Below are positions 1 to 8,960 of a stretch of DNA of 64,000 nt, in pieces. The stretch spans positions 742,841-806,840 of the forward strand of contig NZ_JAPDRF010000003.1 in assembly GCF_040706615.1 (NCBI RefSeq). Direction: 5' to 3'. Below the pieces are notes generated by a model that searched no databases, was not told the origin of the DNA, and was given only the letters and a program-made list of their open reading frames with translations. This DNA comes from Lentisalinibacter sediminis. GTDB taxonomy: Bacteria; Pseudomonadota; Gammaproteobacteria; Steroidobacterales; Woeseiaceae. Every line of letters begins with the position of its first letter. Positions within the stretch are counted from its first letter, which is position 1. The position numbers and the translations under genes are program-made.

Positions 1-1
1 G

Positions 2-406
2 CGGGTGGTCTCCGCCCACCGTACCCCGGACCTGCTGTTCGAGTACTGCGAGACGGCGGCCGGCCGGGGCCTCGGCGTGATCATCGCCGGCGCCGGCGGC
101 GCAGCCCACCTGCCCGGCATGGCCGCCGCCAAGACACCGCTGCCCGTGCTGGGCGTGCCGGTGCAGTCGAAGGCACTCTCGGGCATGGATTCGCTGCTCT
201 CGATCGTGCAGATGCCTGCGGGTATCCCGGTGGGCACACTCGCCATCGGCAAGGCCGGTGCGATAAACGCCGCCCTGCTTGCCGCGGCCATCCTTGCCGT
301 CAGCGACGCGGACATCCGCCGCTCCCTCGAAGAGTACCGCCGGCGGCAGACCGAGAAGGTGCTCGCGCGTCCCGACCCGGCGGCCGACGATCCGGCCGAA
401 GTCTGA
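2..406 (+). CDS. purE: N5-carboxyaminoimidazole ribonucleotide mutase, C-terminal part (cut by window edge)
   Basis: Class I PurE converts N5-CAIR to CAIR in de novo purine synthesis in the cytoplasm. The reading frame is open from the first bases, so the N-terminus lies outside the window. Visible family signatures are SAHRTP near the start, the glycine/alanine-rich AGAGGAAHLPGM segment, and the VPVQSKALSGMDSLLSIVQMP substrate loop. About 134 residues of a usual 160-170 are present. The stop is five bases before purK, which performs the preceding step, so the two are almost certainly cotranscribed. Identification is firm; only the start is missing. Confidence 0.95.
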   Translation, partial: RVVSAHRTPDLLFEYCETAAGRGLGVIIAGAGGAAHLPGMAAAKTPLPVLGVPVQSKALSGMDSLLSIVQMPAGIPVGTLAIGKAGAINAALLAAAILAVSDADIRRSLEEYRRRQTEKVLARPDPAADDPAEV

Positions 407-411
407 CCGTC

Positions 412-1518
412 ATGCGCGTCGGAGTGGTCGGCGGGGGGCAGCTGGGCCGTATGCTCGGCCTGGCGGGCCTGCCGCTGGGACTGGACTTCGTGTTCCTGGA
501 TCCTTCGCCCGACGCACCCGCCGGGGCGGTGGGAGAGCACATTGCCGCCGCCTTCGACGAGCAGGGCGCCATCGCCGAACTGGCGGCGCGCTGCGACGTC
601 GTCACCTACGAATTCGAGAACGTCGACGTGGACTCCCTCGCCGCTGCGGCCGGCGACACGCCCGTGTACCCGCCGCCCGGCGCCCTCGCCACCGCCCAGG
701 ACCGACGCAACGAGAAGCTGGCGTTCGAGGCGGCCGGCATCCCGGTGGCGCCCTGGCAGACCGTCGACAGCCGTGACGAGCTGGAGGCCGCATGCCGCGC
801 CATCGGCCTGCCCCTCATCGTGAAGACCCGGCGCCTCGGCTACGACGGCAAGGGTCAGCACCGCATTCTGGCCGAGACCGACATACCGGCCGCCTGGGAG
901 GCACTGGCCGGCGTGCCGCTGCTGGCCGAACGGCTGGTCGCCTTCGACGGGGAGGTTTCGGTCATCGGCAGCCGCGGAGCGGACGGGTCACTCGCGTGCT
1001 ACCCGCTGACAGGCAACGTGCACCGGCACGGTATCCTGCATACCTCCTGCGCGCCCGCCGCCGACGCCGCGCTGCAGGAGCTGGCCGAGACCTATCTTCG
1101 CGCGCTGGTCCAGCGGCTCGATTACCGCGGTACCATCGCCGTCGAATTCTTCGTGGCCGGCGACCGCCTGCTGGGCAACGAGTTCGCGCCGCGGGTCCAC
1201 AATTCGGGGCACTGGACCATCGAGGGCGCCGCCTGCAGCCAGTTCGAGAACCACCTGCGGGCGGTCTGCGGATTACCGGCCGGCGACTGCCGCACGCGCG
1301 GCCATGCCGGCATGCTGAACCTGATCGGCGCGATGCCGGCGGCCGCCGGCATCCTGGCCGTGCCCGACGCCCACCTGCACGACTACGGCAAGTCCCCGCG
1401 CCCCGGAAGGAAACTGGGCCATGTCACGGTCGTCGCCGAATCACCGGAGGAGCGGGATCGGCGCCTGGCGCGGCTGCAAGCCCTGGTCGCGGCCGGGACT
1501 GAGAACCGTTCCCTGTAA
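412..1518 (+). CDS. purK: N5-carboxyaminoimidazole ribonucleotide synthase (PurK)
   Basis: ATP-grasp enzyme that uses ATP and bicarbonate to carboxylate AIR to N5-CAIR, the substrate of PurE. The 368-residue length is normal. It opens with the N-terminal loop VGVVGGGQLGRM, and ATP-grasp landmarks follow: VTYEFENVD, VKTRRLGYDGKGQ, VAFDGEVSVI and the metal-site region NEFAPRVHNSGHWT near residue 265. The ATG is five bases after the purE stop. Both genes form a standard purEK pair. Confidence 0.96.
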   Translation: MRVGVVGGGQLGRMLGLAGLPLGLDFVFLDPSPDAPAGAVGEHIAAAFDEQGAIAELAARCDVVTYEFENVDVDSLAAAAGDTPVYPPPGALATAQDRRNEKLAFEAAGIPVAPWQTVDSRDELEAACRAIGLPLIVKTRRLGYDGKGQHRILAETDIPAAWEALAGVPLLAERLVAFDGEVSVIGSRGADGSLACYPLTGNVHRHGILHTSCAPAADAALQELAETYLRALVQRLDYRGTIAVEFFVAGDRLLGNEFAPRVHNSGHWTIEGAACSQFENHLRAVCGLPAGDCRTRGHAGMLNLIGAMPAAAGILAVPDAHLHDYGKSPRPGRKLGHVTVVAESPEERDRRLARLQALVAAGTENRSL

Positions 1519-1587
1519 GAGCGCCCGCTTTTGGTGTTAATGTTTAAGGTTGTTCCGGGGTAAGCCCGGAGGATCGATCGACAGACC

Positions 1588-2904
1588 ATGTCCTATCTCG
1601 AGCATTTCGCACTCACCGAACAGCCTTTCCGCCTGACGCCGGACCCGGCTTTCGTCTACTGGAGCAAGCAGCACGCTCGCGCCAAGGCGTATATGGAGTC
1701 GACCATCTGGCTCGCCGACGGCTTCGTGGTCATCACCGGCGAGATCGGCTCGGGCAAGACCACTCTCATCCAGTCGTTCCTGAACGAGCTCGGCGACGAC
1801 GTGGTCTACGCCATGGTGTCGCAGACCCAGCTCTCGCCGAGCCAGTTCCTGCAGGCCGTGCTGGCGGAATTCGGCTTCAAGCCGTTCCAGGCCCGCAAGG
1901 CCGAGCTGCTGGACATGCTGAACATGTTCCTCGTCGAACAGTACGGCGAAGGCAAGAAAGTGGTGCTGATCATCGACGAGGCGCAGAACCTCAGCCCGAA
2001 GGTGCTCGAGGAGATCCGGCTGCTGTCGGGCATCGAGACGCACAAGGAGAAGGTGCTGCGTATCATCCTGGCCGGCCAGCCCGAGCTGAAGGACAAGATC
2101 GAGTCGCCACGGCTGAAGCAGCTCACCCAGCGGGTGCGCCTGCGCTTCCACCTCGGGCCGCTTACCAACCGGGAGATGCGCGAGTACATCGGCCATCGGC
2201 TGAAGGTGGCGGGCGCGGACGCCGAGGAGATCTTCGCCGAGGACTGCCTCGACCTCATCTACCGCCGCACCGGCGGTGTGCCCCGACTGATCAACACGCT
2301 GTGCGACACGGCGATGCTCTGCGCTTTCGCCGAGGACGAGAAGCTCATCACCCCGGCGATCATCGAGACGGCACTGGAGGAGCTGGCCTGGGAGCACGAA
2401 GCGCCGGCGGCCGAGCCTACCGAACATGCCGAACCCGGCAATACGGGGCAGATCCTGCGCCCCGCCTCACTGGATCCGCGGGATACCGGCGAGATGACGC
2501 TCGCGCGCATCGACGTGCGCGTCGGGGGCAAGGTGGTGGAGAGCCACAACCTCGAAATCGGGCGCACGGTGATCGGACGCACGCCGGACAACGAGATCCG
2601 GATCGACAGCAAGTACGTGAGTCGCCACCATTGCCAGATCGTGAGCGACCTGGAGCGCTCGGTGCTCGAGGACCTCAACAGCACCAACGGCGTGTTCCTG
2701 GACAAACACCGCATCAAGAAGAAGAACCTCGAGGACGGCGACGTCATCGTCCTCGGCAAGCACGAACTCCACTACATCGACCTGCGGGACGCGGAGCTCG
2801 AGGCGGACGAGGAAGCGGACGAGGACGAGCTGGCCGAAGAGAGGGACGACGAGGACGACGACGAAGAGGACGACGAAGAGGACGAGGACCTCTACGCCAC
2901 CTGA
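1588..2904 (+). CDS. ExeA/GspA-like AAA ATPase with C-terminal FHA domain and acidic tail
   Basis: The 438-residue protein begins with the MSYLEHFALTEQPF motif typical of ExeA/GspA-type secretion ATPases. Walker A is GEIGSGKTT (residues 51-59) and Walker B is VVLIIDEAQ (about 125-133), followed by an AAA lid through about residue 265. An FHA phosphothreonine-binding domain spans roughly 322-398, with GR at 330-331, SRHH at 345-348 and NSTNG at 364-368. Residues 403-435 are almost entirely Asp/Glu. ExeA helps assemble the type II secretin in Aeromonas, but no secretion genes are nearby, so the role here is inferred at family level only. There is no membrane segment or peptidoglycan-binding domain. 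It follows purK after 69 bases, so it may be read through or have its own promoter. Confidence 0.85.
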   Translation: MSYLEHFALTEQPFRLTPDPAFVYWSKQHARAKAYMESTIWLADGFVVITGEIGSGKTTLIQSFLNELGDDVVYAMVSQTQLSPSQFLQAVLAEFGFKPFQARKAELLDMLNMFLVEQYGEGKKVVLIIDEAQNLSPKVLEEIRLLSGIETHKEKVLRIILAGQPELKDKIESPRLKQLTQRVRLRFHLGPLTNREMREYIGHRLKVAGADAEEIFAEDCLDLIYRRTGGVPRLINTLCDTAMLCAFAEDEKLITPAIIETALEELAWEHEAPAAEPTEHAEPGNTGQILRPASLDPRDTGEMTLARIDVRVGGKVVESHNLEIGRTVIGRTPDNEIRIDSKYVSRHHCQIVSDLERSVLEDLNSTNGVFLDKHRIKKKNLEDGDVIVLGKHELHYIDLRDAELEADEEADEDELAEERDDEDDDEEDDEEDEDLYAT

Positions 2905-2923
2905 TCCCCTTCCCTGCTCGGTC

Positions 2924-3148
2924 CTATTCGGGTACGTCGCTCTCGCGCTCGCGCTCCATGCGTCGCTGCCGGTGATCCCGGCGCTTCAGCAGCACGACGA
3001 TCCCGCCCAGCAGCGAGAACATGCCTACCACGAAGCAGATCGACGGCCAGTACCAGTAGTCGAGGTACAGCGACGCCGCCAGCGCGATACAGCCGGCCAG
3101 CAGGTAGAAGTACGGGACCACCTCGTAGATCGGTTTAGAAAGCCACAT
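2924..3148 (-). CDS. small two-helix membrane protein, unknown function
   Basis: A 74-residue hypothetical protein with two hydrophobic helices (about residues 11-29 and 33-53) and a highly charged Arg/Glu-rich tail. I chose the ATG at 3148 because AGGGGGA stands just upstream at normal Shine-Dalgarno spacing; the frame is open further upstream without a better site. It ends 19 bases from the convergent ExeA-FHA gene. I do not recognise the family. Confidence 0.5.
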   Translation of the reverse strand: MWLSKPIYEVVPYFYLLAGCIALAASLYLDYWYWPSICFVVGMFSLLGGIVVLLKRRDHRQRRMERERESDVPE

Positions 3149-3298
3149 CGCTCCCCCTGAGCTCGACGACGGTCCCCTGTGACGGGCATCCGCGCTGATC
3201 GGATCCATCTAATTAATGCAGCGCCGGGACCGCGTCAAGCGCGGGATGGCCGGGGAGCAGGCCGGAAACGCGGCCATTGGGGGCTCCGGGCCGGCGTT

Positions 3299-3469
3299 TC
3301 AGTCCCTGCGGCCGCGGAACAGGTTCAGCAGCTTGGCGCCCAGAGACTCGCCGAAACCGTCGATATTCATGTCACGCGGGGCCTCCATGGGGCGCTCGCG
3401 CAGGCTCCTGGCGAATTCCAGTGCGGCCGGATCCAGCTCGGATTCGGTGTAGGTGCGTTCGAAGTCCAT
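3299..3469 (-). CDS. small hypothetical protein
   Basis: A 56-residue soluble, charged ORF of unknown function starting MDFERTYTE and ending in an amphipathic LGAKLLNLF segment plus basic residues. AAAGGTGG lies eight bases upstream of the ATG at 3469, the main reason for accepting it; a GTG at 3481 is the alternative. It lies downstream of tldD on the same strand after about 117 bases. It has no recognisable domain and could be spurious. Confidence 0.4.
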   Translation of the reverse strand: MDFERTYTESELDPAALEFARSLRERPMEAPRDMNIDGFGESLGAKLLNLFRGRRD

Positions 3470-3586
3470 GATCAGTGCCACCTTTGCTGACAGTGGCCAT
3501 GGAGATTAGCCGGACGGGTTACGTATTGCAGTGACGCCTTTCACAGAGCGGGGTACCAAGCCGGCCGCCTGCCGGCGGCAGCGGCC

Positions 3587-5032
3587 TCAGCTCGTGCCGC
3601 CCACCGTGATGCGGTCCACCTTCAGGGTAGGCTGGCCGACCCCGACGGGCACCGACTGCCCCTCCTTGCCGCAGACCCCGACGCCCGTGTCCAGCCTGAG
3701 GTCGTTGCCCACCATGGACACCCGGGTCAGCACGTCCGGGCCGTTGCCGATCAGGGTGGCGCCCTTGACCGGCGCCCCGATGCGGCCCTTCTCGATCAGG
3801 TAGGCCTCGCTGGCGGAGAACACGAATTTGCCCGACGTGATATCGACCTGACCGCCACCGAAACTGGGTGCGTACAGCCCGTACTCCACGGACTCGATGA
3901 TCTCGCCCGGATCGTGCGGCCCCGCGAGCATGTAGGTATTGGTCATGCGCGGCATGGGCAGATGGGCGAAGGACTCGCGGCGGCCGTTGCCGGTCGGCGC
4001 GACACCCATGAGGCGCGCGTTCATCTTGTCCTGCATGTATCCCTTCAGTCGGCCGTTCTCGATCAGCACCGTGCAGGACGAGGGCGTGCCCTCGTCGTCG
4101 ATGGTGAGCGAACCGCGGCGCCCCGGCAGCGTGCCGTCGTCGACGATGGTGCAGAGCTCGGAGGCGACCTGCTCGCCGATGCGCCCGGAGAAGGCGGACG
4201 TGCCCTTGCGGTTGAAGTCGCCCTCCAGGCCGTGGCCGATGGCCTCGTGCAGGAGCACGCCAGGCCAGCCCGGCCCCAGCACCACCGGCATGCTGCCGGC
4301 CGGCGCCGGCACCGCCTCGAGCTGGACCAGGGCCTGACGGACCGCCTCCCGGGCGTAATCCATGACCCGGTCGCCCTCGAGGAAGAAATTCAGATCGGTG
4401 CGCCCGCCGCCGCCGCTGTAGCCCTGCTCCCGGCGGCCGTTCTGCTCCACGATGACGTGGACGTTGCAGCGGACCAGCGGACGGGAATCCGCCCCCATCG
4501 TGCCGTCGCTGCCGACGATCATCACCAGATCGTGGGAGGCCACCAGGCTGACGACGACCTCCTTCACCCGGCTGTCGAGCGCACGGGTCTCGCGGTCGAC
4601 GCGGCGAAGGAGTTCGGTCTTCTCCTCGTCGCCGAGGCTCGAGACCGGATCGGCCGCGGGATAGAGCGCCGGCGGCTGGCTGCGGCTCCAGGCCTGCACT
4701 TGCGAGTCGCCGCCGCCCGCGGCGATGGCACGGGCGGCATCGGCAGCCTGCTCCAGCGCCGGCAGCACGAGTTCGTCGGAATAGGCGAAACCGGTCTTGT
4801 CGCCGTAGATCGCGCGCACGCCCACGCCCTGCTCCTGGCTGTAGCTGCCTTCGCGGACAATGCCGTCCTCGAGGCTCCAGCCCTCGAAACGGGAGCTCTG
4901 GAAATACAGATCGGCCGCGTCGATGGAACGCCGCATGATGGCGCCGAGCGTCCGGCTCAGGTGGCCCTCGTCGAGGCCGGCGGGATCTAGCAGTTCCTTC
5001 TGCGCCGTCTCCAGCGCGTTCGTTTCCGTCAC
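3587..5032 (-). CDS. tldD: metalloprotease TldD
   Basis: TldD forms a heterodimeric zinc protease with TldE/PmbA that degrades unfolded peptides and processes modified peptides such as microcins and CcdA. The 481-residue length is typical. The HExxxH zinc motif is at residues 262-267 within LLHEAIGHGLEGD, and the conserved cysteine region CGKEGQSVPVG is near the C-terminus. The GTG at 5032 has GGAG upstream (ACGGAGA). No pmbA is in the window. It ends the maf-rng-yhdP-tldD series, an arrangement familiar in gammaproteobacteria. Confidence 0.95.
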   Translation of the reverse strand: MTETNALETAQKELLDPAGLDEGHLSRTLGAIMRRSIDAADLYFQSSRFEGWSLEDGIVREGSYSQEQGVGVRAIYGDKTGFAYSDELVLPALEQAADAARAIAAGGGDSQVQAWSRSQPPALYPAADPVSSLGDEEKTELLRRVDRETRALDSRVKEVVVSLVASHDLVMIVGSDGTMGADSRPLVRCNVHVIVEQNGRREQGYSGGGGRTDLNFFLEGDRVMDYAREAVRQALVQLEAVPAPAGSMPVVLGPGWPGVLLHEAIGHGLEGDFNRKGTSAFSGRIGEQVASELCTIVDDGTLPGRRGSLTIDDEGTPSSCTVLIENGRLKGYMQDKMNARLMGVAPTGNGRRESFAHLPMPRMTNTYMLAGPHDPGEIIESVEYGLYAPSFGGGQVDITSGKFVFSASEAYLIEKGRIGAPVKGATLIGNGPDVLTRVSMVGNDLRLDTGVGVCGKEGQSVPVGVGQPTLKVDRITVGGTS

Positions 5033-5058
5033 AGCGAAAATCTCCGTTCGGGCACAGG

Positions 5059-5100
5059 GGCCCGTCCTTTCAGGTGGCTGTCTATCCTATCAGACGGGCC
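5059..5100. repeat. 8-bp inverted repeat between yhdP and tldD
   Basis: GGCCCGTC at 5059-5066 is perfectly inverted as GACGGGCC at 5093-5100, with a 26-base spacer containing the AT-richer CTATCCTAT. It lies in the 72-base gap between yhdP and tldD. It could be an attenuating hairpin or an operator for tldD; there is no T-run for a classical terminator. Confidence 0.4.
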
Positions 5101-5104
5101 TCGC

Positions 5105-8100
5105 TCACTCGCCCTGATTCAGGCAGCCGGCCAGCTCGCTCGTAGCCCCGAAACGGCGCGCATCCGTGCGCTCGATGGTCGGGTCGTCGAAGTCGCCGCT
5201 CACCTGGTAATAGGCCTGGCCGAGCTCCTGCAGGGGCTTCTTGAAGATCTGGGAGAACAGCAGCAGCGCCGCTGCGGCCGGCGGGCCGCCGACGACCGCG
5301 CCGACCGCGGGCAGGCTGCTGCCGACATCGGCACTGACCAGCGCCGTCTGGTTGTAGTCACGCTGGGCCAGCCCGGCGCGCCCCACCACTCCGATATCGG
5401 CCACCGAGCCTTCCAGGGTCAGGTCGCAGGTATAGGCATCGCCGTTGACGATACGGAACGTGCCCTCGATCTTGTCGAAGCCGAGGCCCTTGTTGAACAC
5501 GTCGCGGAAGTCGAGGGACAGACGGCGCGGCAGCGCAGCCACCGACAGCAGGCCGAAGACCCGGCCCGCGCCGGGCTCCACCTCGTCCAGCTGGCCGTTC
5601 ACGATACGGATGGAGACGTCGCCATCCAGCTCCTCCAGGAACTCGCTGCGGGGCGGACCCGAGATCGACAGGTCCAGGCTGACGGCAGCCTCCTCGGCGT
5701 CGATGCCCGGGAAATAGCCGAGCTGGCTCAGCGTCTCTTTCACGTCGCTGCTCTCGAGGCGCCCGGAAAGACCGGCGCGCTGACCCGCCGGGTCCGTGAG
5801 GTCCACCCGCCAGCCGGCGCCGCCGGTGAATTCGAAGGTGGCCGCGTTCGCGGTGAGATCGTCGCTCTCGATGCCGGTCTCGGTCTTGCGGAAAGTGGCC
5901 GCCACCGTGCCGAACTCCCGCTCGCCCAGCCGGAAGTCCGCGATGCGCAGGTCCAGCGGCGGATACTGGGCCGGGCTGCCCGGATCGCCGGCTTCCGGGT
6001 CGGCCTCGAGCAGGTGCAGGCGCTGCATGTCCAGTACCAGCGGCCGCCCGTCGGCGAGATCGGCCGGCACGATGATCGAGCCTGCCGCCGTGGGTCCGTC
6101 GACCTGCACCAGCCAGTCGCTGGGGTTGCGCTCCATCTCCAGTCCGATGCTCCTCGCGCGCTGCCCGAACGCATAGAGATCGCCGACGGTCAGGTCCGCG
6201 GCGCGGATCAGGCCGCCCGGGGCGGCTTCTCCCGCCGTGGCACGGTCCAGCCAGTCGCCGAGCCGCAGCCGCTCCAGGCTGCCCGTGAGGTAGAGGCCGG
6301 ACCCCGTCGGCAGCGACGGCAGTCCCGGGCCCAGGTGGATGTTGCCGCGACTGAGGCGCCAGCCCTCGGCTTCCCGGCCTACCTCCGCGGTCCACTTGGC
6401 CGTCTGGCCATAGAACCCGGTGATCCCCAGCAGGTCCGGCTCGGGAAACGCGATCTCGAAACTGAACGGCCAGGACTCGGCAGCCGTCTTGGCCACGGGC
6501 TCGGGCAGGCTCAGGCTCATCCCTTCCAGGCGGGACTCGACCCGGATCGTGACCGGCGGCCCGTTCTCCAGTCCTGCTTTCGGAAAACGCACCGTCGCCT
6601 GGTAGTCGGTCTCACCCGCGATATCGCCGGCCAGCGGGAGGCCCGCCTCCTGCACCAGCGCTTCCGCGCCGATGCGGCTCTCGGCCAGCGCGATCGCCGC
6701 GACGTCGCTGCCGGCATCCCCGGCAGAAGTCAGCTCGATCTGCACCGGACTGCCGAGGAAGGCGGCCTCGATATCCTGTCCCTCGACGCCGGAACGCGTG
6801 ATTCGGGCCGTGCCGGCAATCGCCGTGAGGGGATGCGGGAACCCCGCAAGGGAGAGCCGCCCGTCCGTCGTGCTGACGGCCGCCTCCACCGCGTAGTCCT
6901 CGATGCGGGTCACCGGTATGCTGAGGTCGAGATCCACGCTCGCCGGTCCCGCGGCCGTCACGTCGGCGAGGCGGCCGCCGAACAGCCCGGACAGGGGCGA
7001 CGCCTCGGCGTAGTCGACAACATTCGCCAGCGTGCCGGCCGCCGAACCGCGCACCTCCAGCACGCCCTTGCGAAGATCCTCGATCGCCGCGTAGACATCC
7101 TCGATGGCAGCGCCCATGGTGACCGCGGAATTCTCCGTGCTCGAGAGGCGCATGCCATCCAGTATCACTTCGCCGTCGAGCTGCTCGATATCCGGCCACT
7201 TCAGCGCGAATCGCATGACCGCATCGCGGATGCTGGTCCGGGCCCGGAATACGCCCTCGCCGTCCTCGAACGGAAAGTCGGCGAGCGCCCCGTCGAACCG
7301 GACCGTGCCCCGCTCCGCCCGGCCGGCGACCAGGGCTTTTTCGACCCATTCCACCGCGAGGCGCGGCATCACACGGACGGGAAGATAGCGAGGCGTGCGC
7401 GAGAGATCCGTGAGCCGCCATTCGCCGGTGAAATCCAGCCGCGGCGATGACGCGTTCGGGCCGCCGGGCAGTTCCAGCTCGAAGCTGCCCTCGGTGGCGA
7501 GCCACTCGTCCTCCAGGATGAACCGGTCGCACAGCACGGTGAGGCCGCTGCCGGTGCCGCGCCAGACCACGGTGGCATCCGCCCGGGTGAAATCGACCGG
7601 CGCCGCCAGGACCTTCGGTGCGTCCAGCACCAGTGTCCGGCTGTCGAGCACCAGCCGGCCGTTGCGCTCGTCGGCCCGCACGGTGCCCGAGATGCCGCGG
7701 ACGCCGGGGATCGAGCCGTGCGGTGCGACGCCGGCATCGCGCAGCTCGGCCTCCAGCGAATAGGTCAGCGGTGCCCCTTCGGGCAGCCCGTCGACGTGCA
7801 GGCGCAGCGACACGAGATCGCCGCTGGGATCGTAATCGGCGTAGGGCTGCGCCAGGGGGGCGGGCAGCCAGGCCGCAAAGGGCCGGAGGTCATCCATCGA
7901 GAGGAACCCGGACTCGATCTCGAGGGCTGTGAGGCGCGAGTCGGCGTCGGTCTCCGCCGAGACCTGGACGAAGCTGTCCGGCCGGAGAGTGTCGCCACGC
8001 TCGATCCTGAGATCGTTAACCGCCGCCAGCCAGCCGCCATCGTTCAGTGCCCACTCCAGCCGCGCGCCAAGATCGTAGGGCGCGGATGGCGGCGCGTCTC

Positions 8101-8950
8101 CGGCGCCCGCGGGCGCCAGCCCGCGCGCCTCCAGCGTGGCCCCCGCCCTGCGCAGCAGTCCGGCCCGGAACCGGGACCAGATCTCGACGTCGGCGATACC
8201 GGCCGCCGGCGCCGGCCACTCCTCGGGCAGGATGGAGGCCAGCCGGCCCAGATCCAGCTCGCTGGCTTCGACGTTCACGTCCCACACCGGTGCATCGTCC
8301 TGCCGGGCTCCGCGGCGTGTAGCAAGGATGCGCAGCGCACTGCCGAGTTCGCTGCCGGGCTCGAGCCGGGCCTCCAGCTCCTGGTCTTCGCCGGATCGGT
8401 TCCACTCGAGGCTGGTCAGCCGGGCCTGGAGAGGGCCGCCCCGGGCGCGGGGATCGCTATAGGTGAAGTTGACGTCCTCGAGCACGATGCGTATGTCCCG
8501 GGGCAGGTCGCTGCCGGAGACGTCCTCGGACGTCTCGGCCGCCCGGCCCTGGACGGCGAAACGGCCGTCGCCGAGCCGCTCCACGGTCACGCTCGTGCCG
8601 GTCACCGCGAGCCGGCCGACGCTGATGCGGCGTTCCCGGAGAACGCGCAGGATGGCCGCGCCCACGCTCACCTCGTCGGCATCCAGCACCGCATCGCCGC
8701 TGCCGGGATCGATCAGCGTGACGTCGGTGAATATCAGCTCCGGCCCGTTCAGCCGCCAGCGGGCGTCGATGCGCTCGAACTCCACGTCGAGGCCGATGGC
8801 GGCGCTGGCCCGTGCACGGATCTCTTCCCGGTACTCGGGCAGCTCCGGCAGCATCAACCGCAGCAGCCCCACTCCCACCGCCAGCAGGATCACCAGCGCG
8901 GCGACGGTGTAGGCGAAGAACTTCAGTGCGCTTGCGGCGTAGCGATTCAT
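5105..8950 (-). CDS. yhdP: YhdP/AsmA-like envelope phospholipid transport protein
   Basis: A 1281-residue inner-membrane-anchored protein with one N-terminal transmembrane helix (about residues 10-35 from the chosen start MNRYAAS) and a very long beta-rich periplasmic region. In E. coli, YhdP, TamB and YdbH are bridge-like proteins moving phospholipids to the outer membrane. The tail (LPAVGAVVGGPPAAAALLLFSQIFKKPL) matches the DUF3971/AsmA C-terminal region. The ATG at 8950 sits directly after the rng stop (8961) with ACGGAG just upstream; an upstream ATG at 8995 would overlap rng by 35 bases and is less likely. Length and neighbours agree with YhdP. Confidence 0.9.
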   Translation of the reverse strand: MNRYAASALKFFAYTVAALVILLAVGVGLLRLMLPELPEYREEIRARASAAIGLDVEFERIDARWRLNGPELIFTDVTLIDPGSGDAVLDADEVSVGAAILRVLRERRISVGRLAVTGTSVTVERLGDGRFAVQGRAAETSEDVSGSDLPRDIRIVLEDVNFTYSDPRARGGPLQARLTSLEWNRSGEDQELEARLEPGSELGSALRILATRRGARQDDAPVWDVNVEASELDLGRLASILPEEWPAPAAGIADVEIWSRFRAGLLRRAGATLEARGLAPAGAGDAPPSAPYDLGARLEWALNDGGWLAAVNDLRIERGDTLRPDSFVQVSAETDADSRLTALEIESGFLSMDDLRPFAAWLPAPLAQPYADYDPSGDLVSLRLHVDGLPEGAPLTYSLEAELRDAGVAPHGSIPGVRGISGTVRADERNGRLVLDSRTLVLDAPKVLAAPVDFTRADATVVWRGTGSGLTVLCDRFILEDEWLATEGSFELELPGGPNASSPRLDFTGEWRLTDLSRTPRYLPVRVMPRLAVEWVEKALVAGRAERGTVRFDGALADFPFEDGEGVFRARTSIRDAVMRFALKWPDIEQLDGEVILDGMRLSSTENSAVTMGAAIEDVYAAIEDLRKGVLEVRGSAAGTLANVVDYAEASPLSGLFGGRLADVTAAGPASVDLDLSIPVTRIEDYAVEAAVSTTDGRLSLAGFPHPLTAIAGTARITRSGVEGQDIEAAFLGSPVQIELTSAGDAGSDVAAIALAESRIGAEALVQEAGLPLAGDIAGETDYQATVRFPKAGLENGPPVTIRVESRLEGMSLSLPEPVAKTAAESWPFSFEIAFPEPDLLGITGFYGQTAKWTAEVGREAEGWRLSRGNIHLGPGLPSLPTGSGLYLTGSLERLRLGDWLDRATAGEAAPGGLIRAADLTVGDLYAFGQRARSIGLEMERNPSDWLVQVDGPTAAGSIIVPADLADGRPLVLDMQRLHLLEADPEAGDPGSPAQYPPLDLRIADFRLGEREFGTVAATFRKTETGIESDDLTANAATFEFTGGAGWRVDLTDPAGQRAGLSGRLESSDVKETLSQLGYFPGIDAEEAAVSLDLSISGPPRSEFLEELDGDVSIRIVNGQLDEVEPGAGRVFGLLSVAALPRRLSLDFRDVFNKGLGFDKIEGTFRIVNGDAYTCDLTLEGSVADIGVVGRAGLAQRDYNQTALVSADVGSSLPAVGAVVGGPPAAAALLLFSQIFKKPLQELGQAYYQVSGDFDDPTIERTDARRFGATSELAGCLNQGE

Positions 8951-8960
8951 CTCCGTCCGG

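Noticed and set aside
6014..7450. Long plus-strand frame opposite yhdP, and similar ones opposite rng (8982-10685) and secY (51750-53462)
   Set aside because: Same GC-driven artefact; compositions are biased and the real genes on the minus strand are clear.
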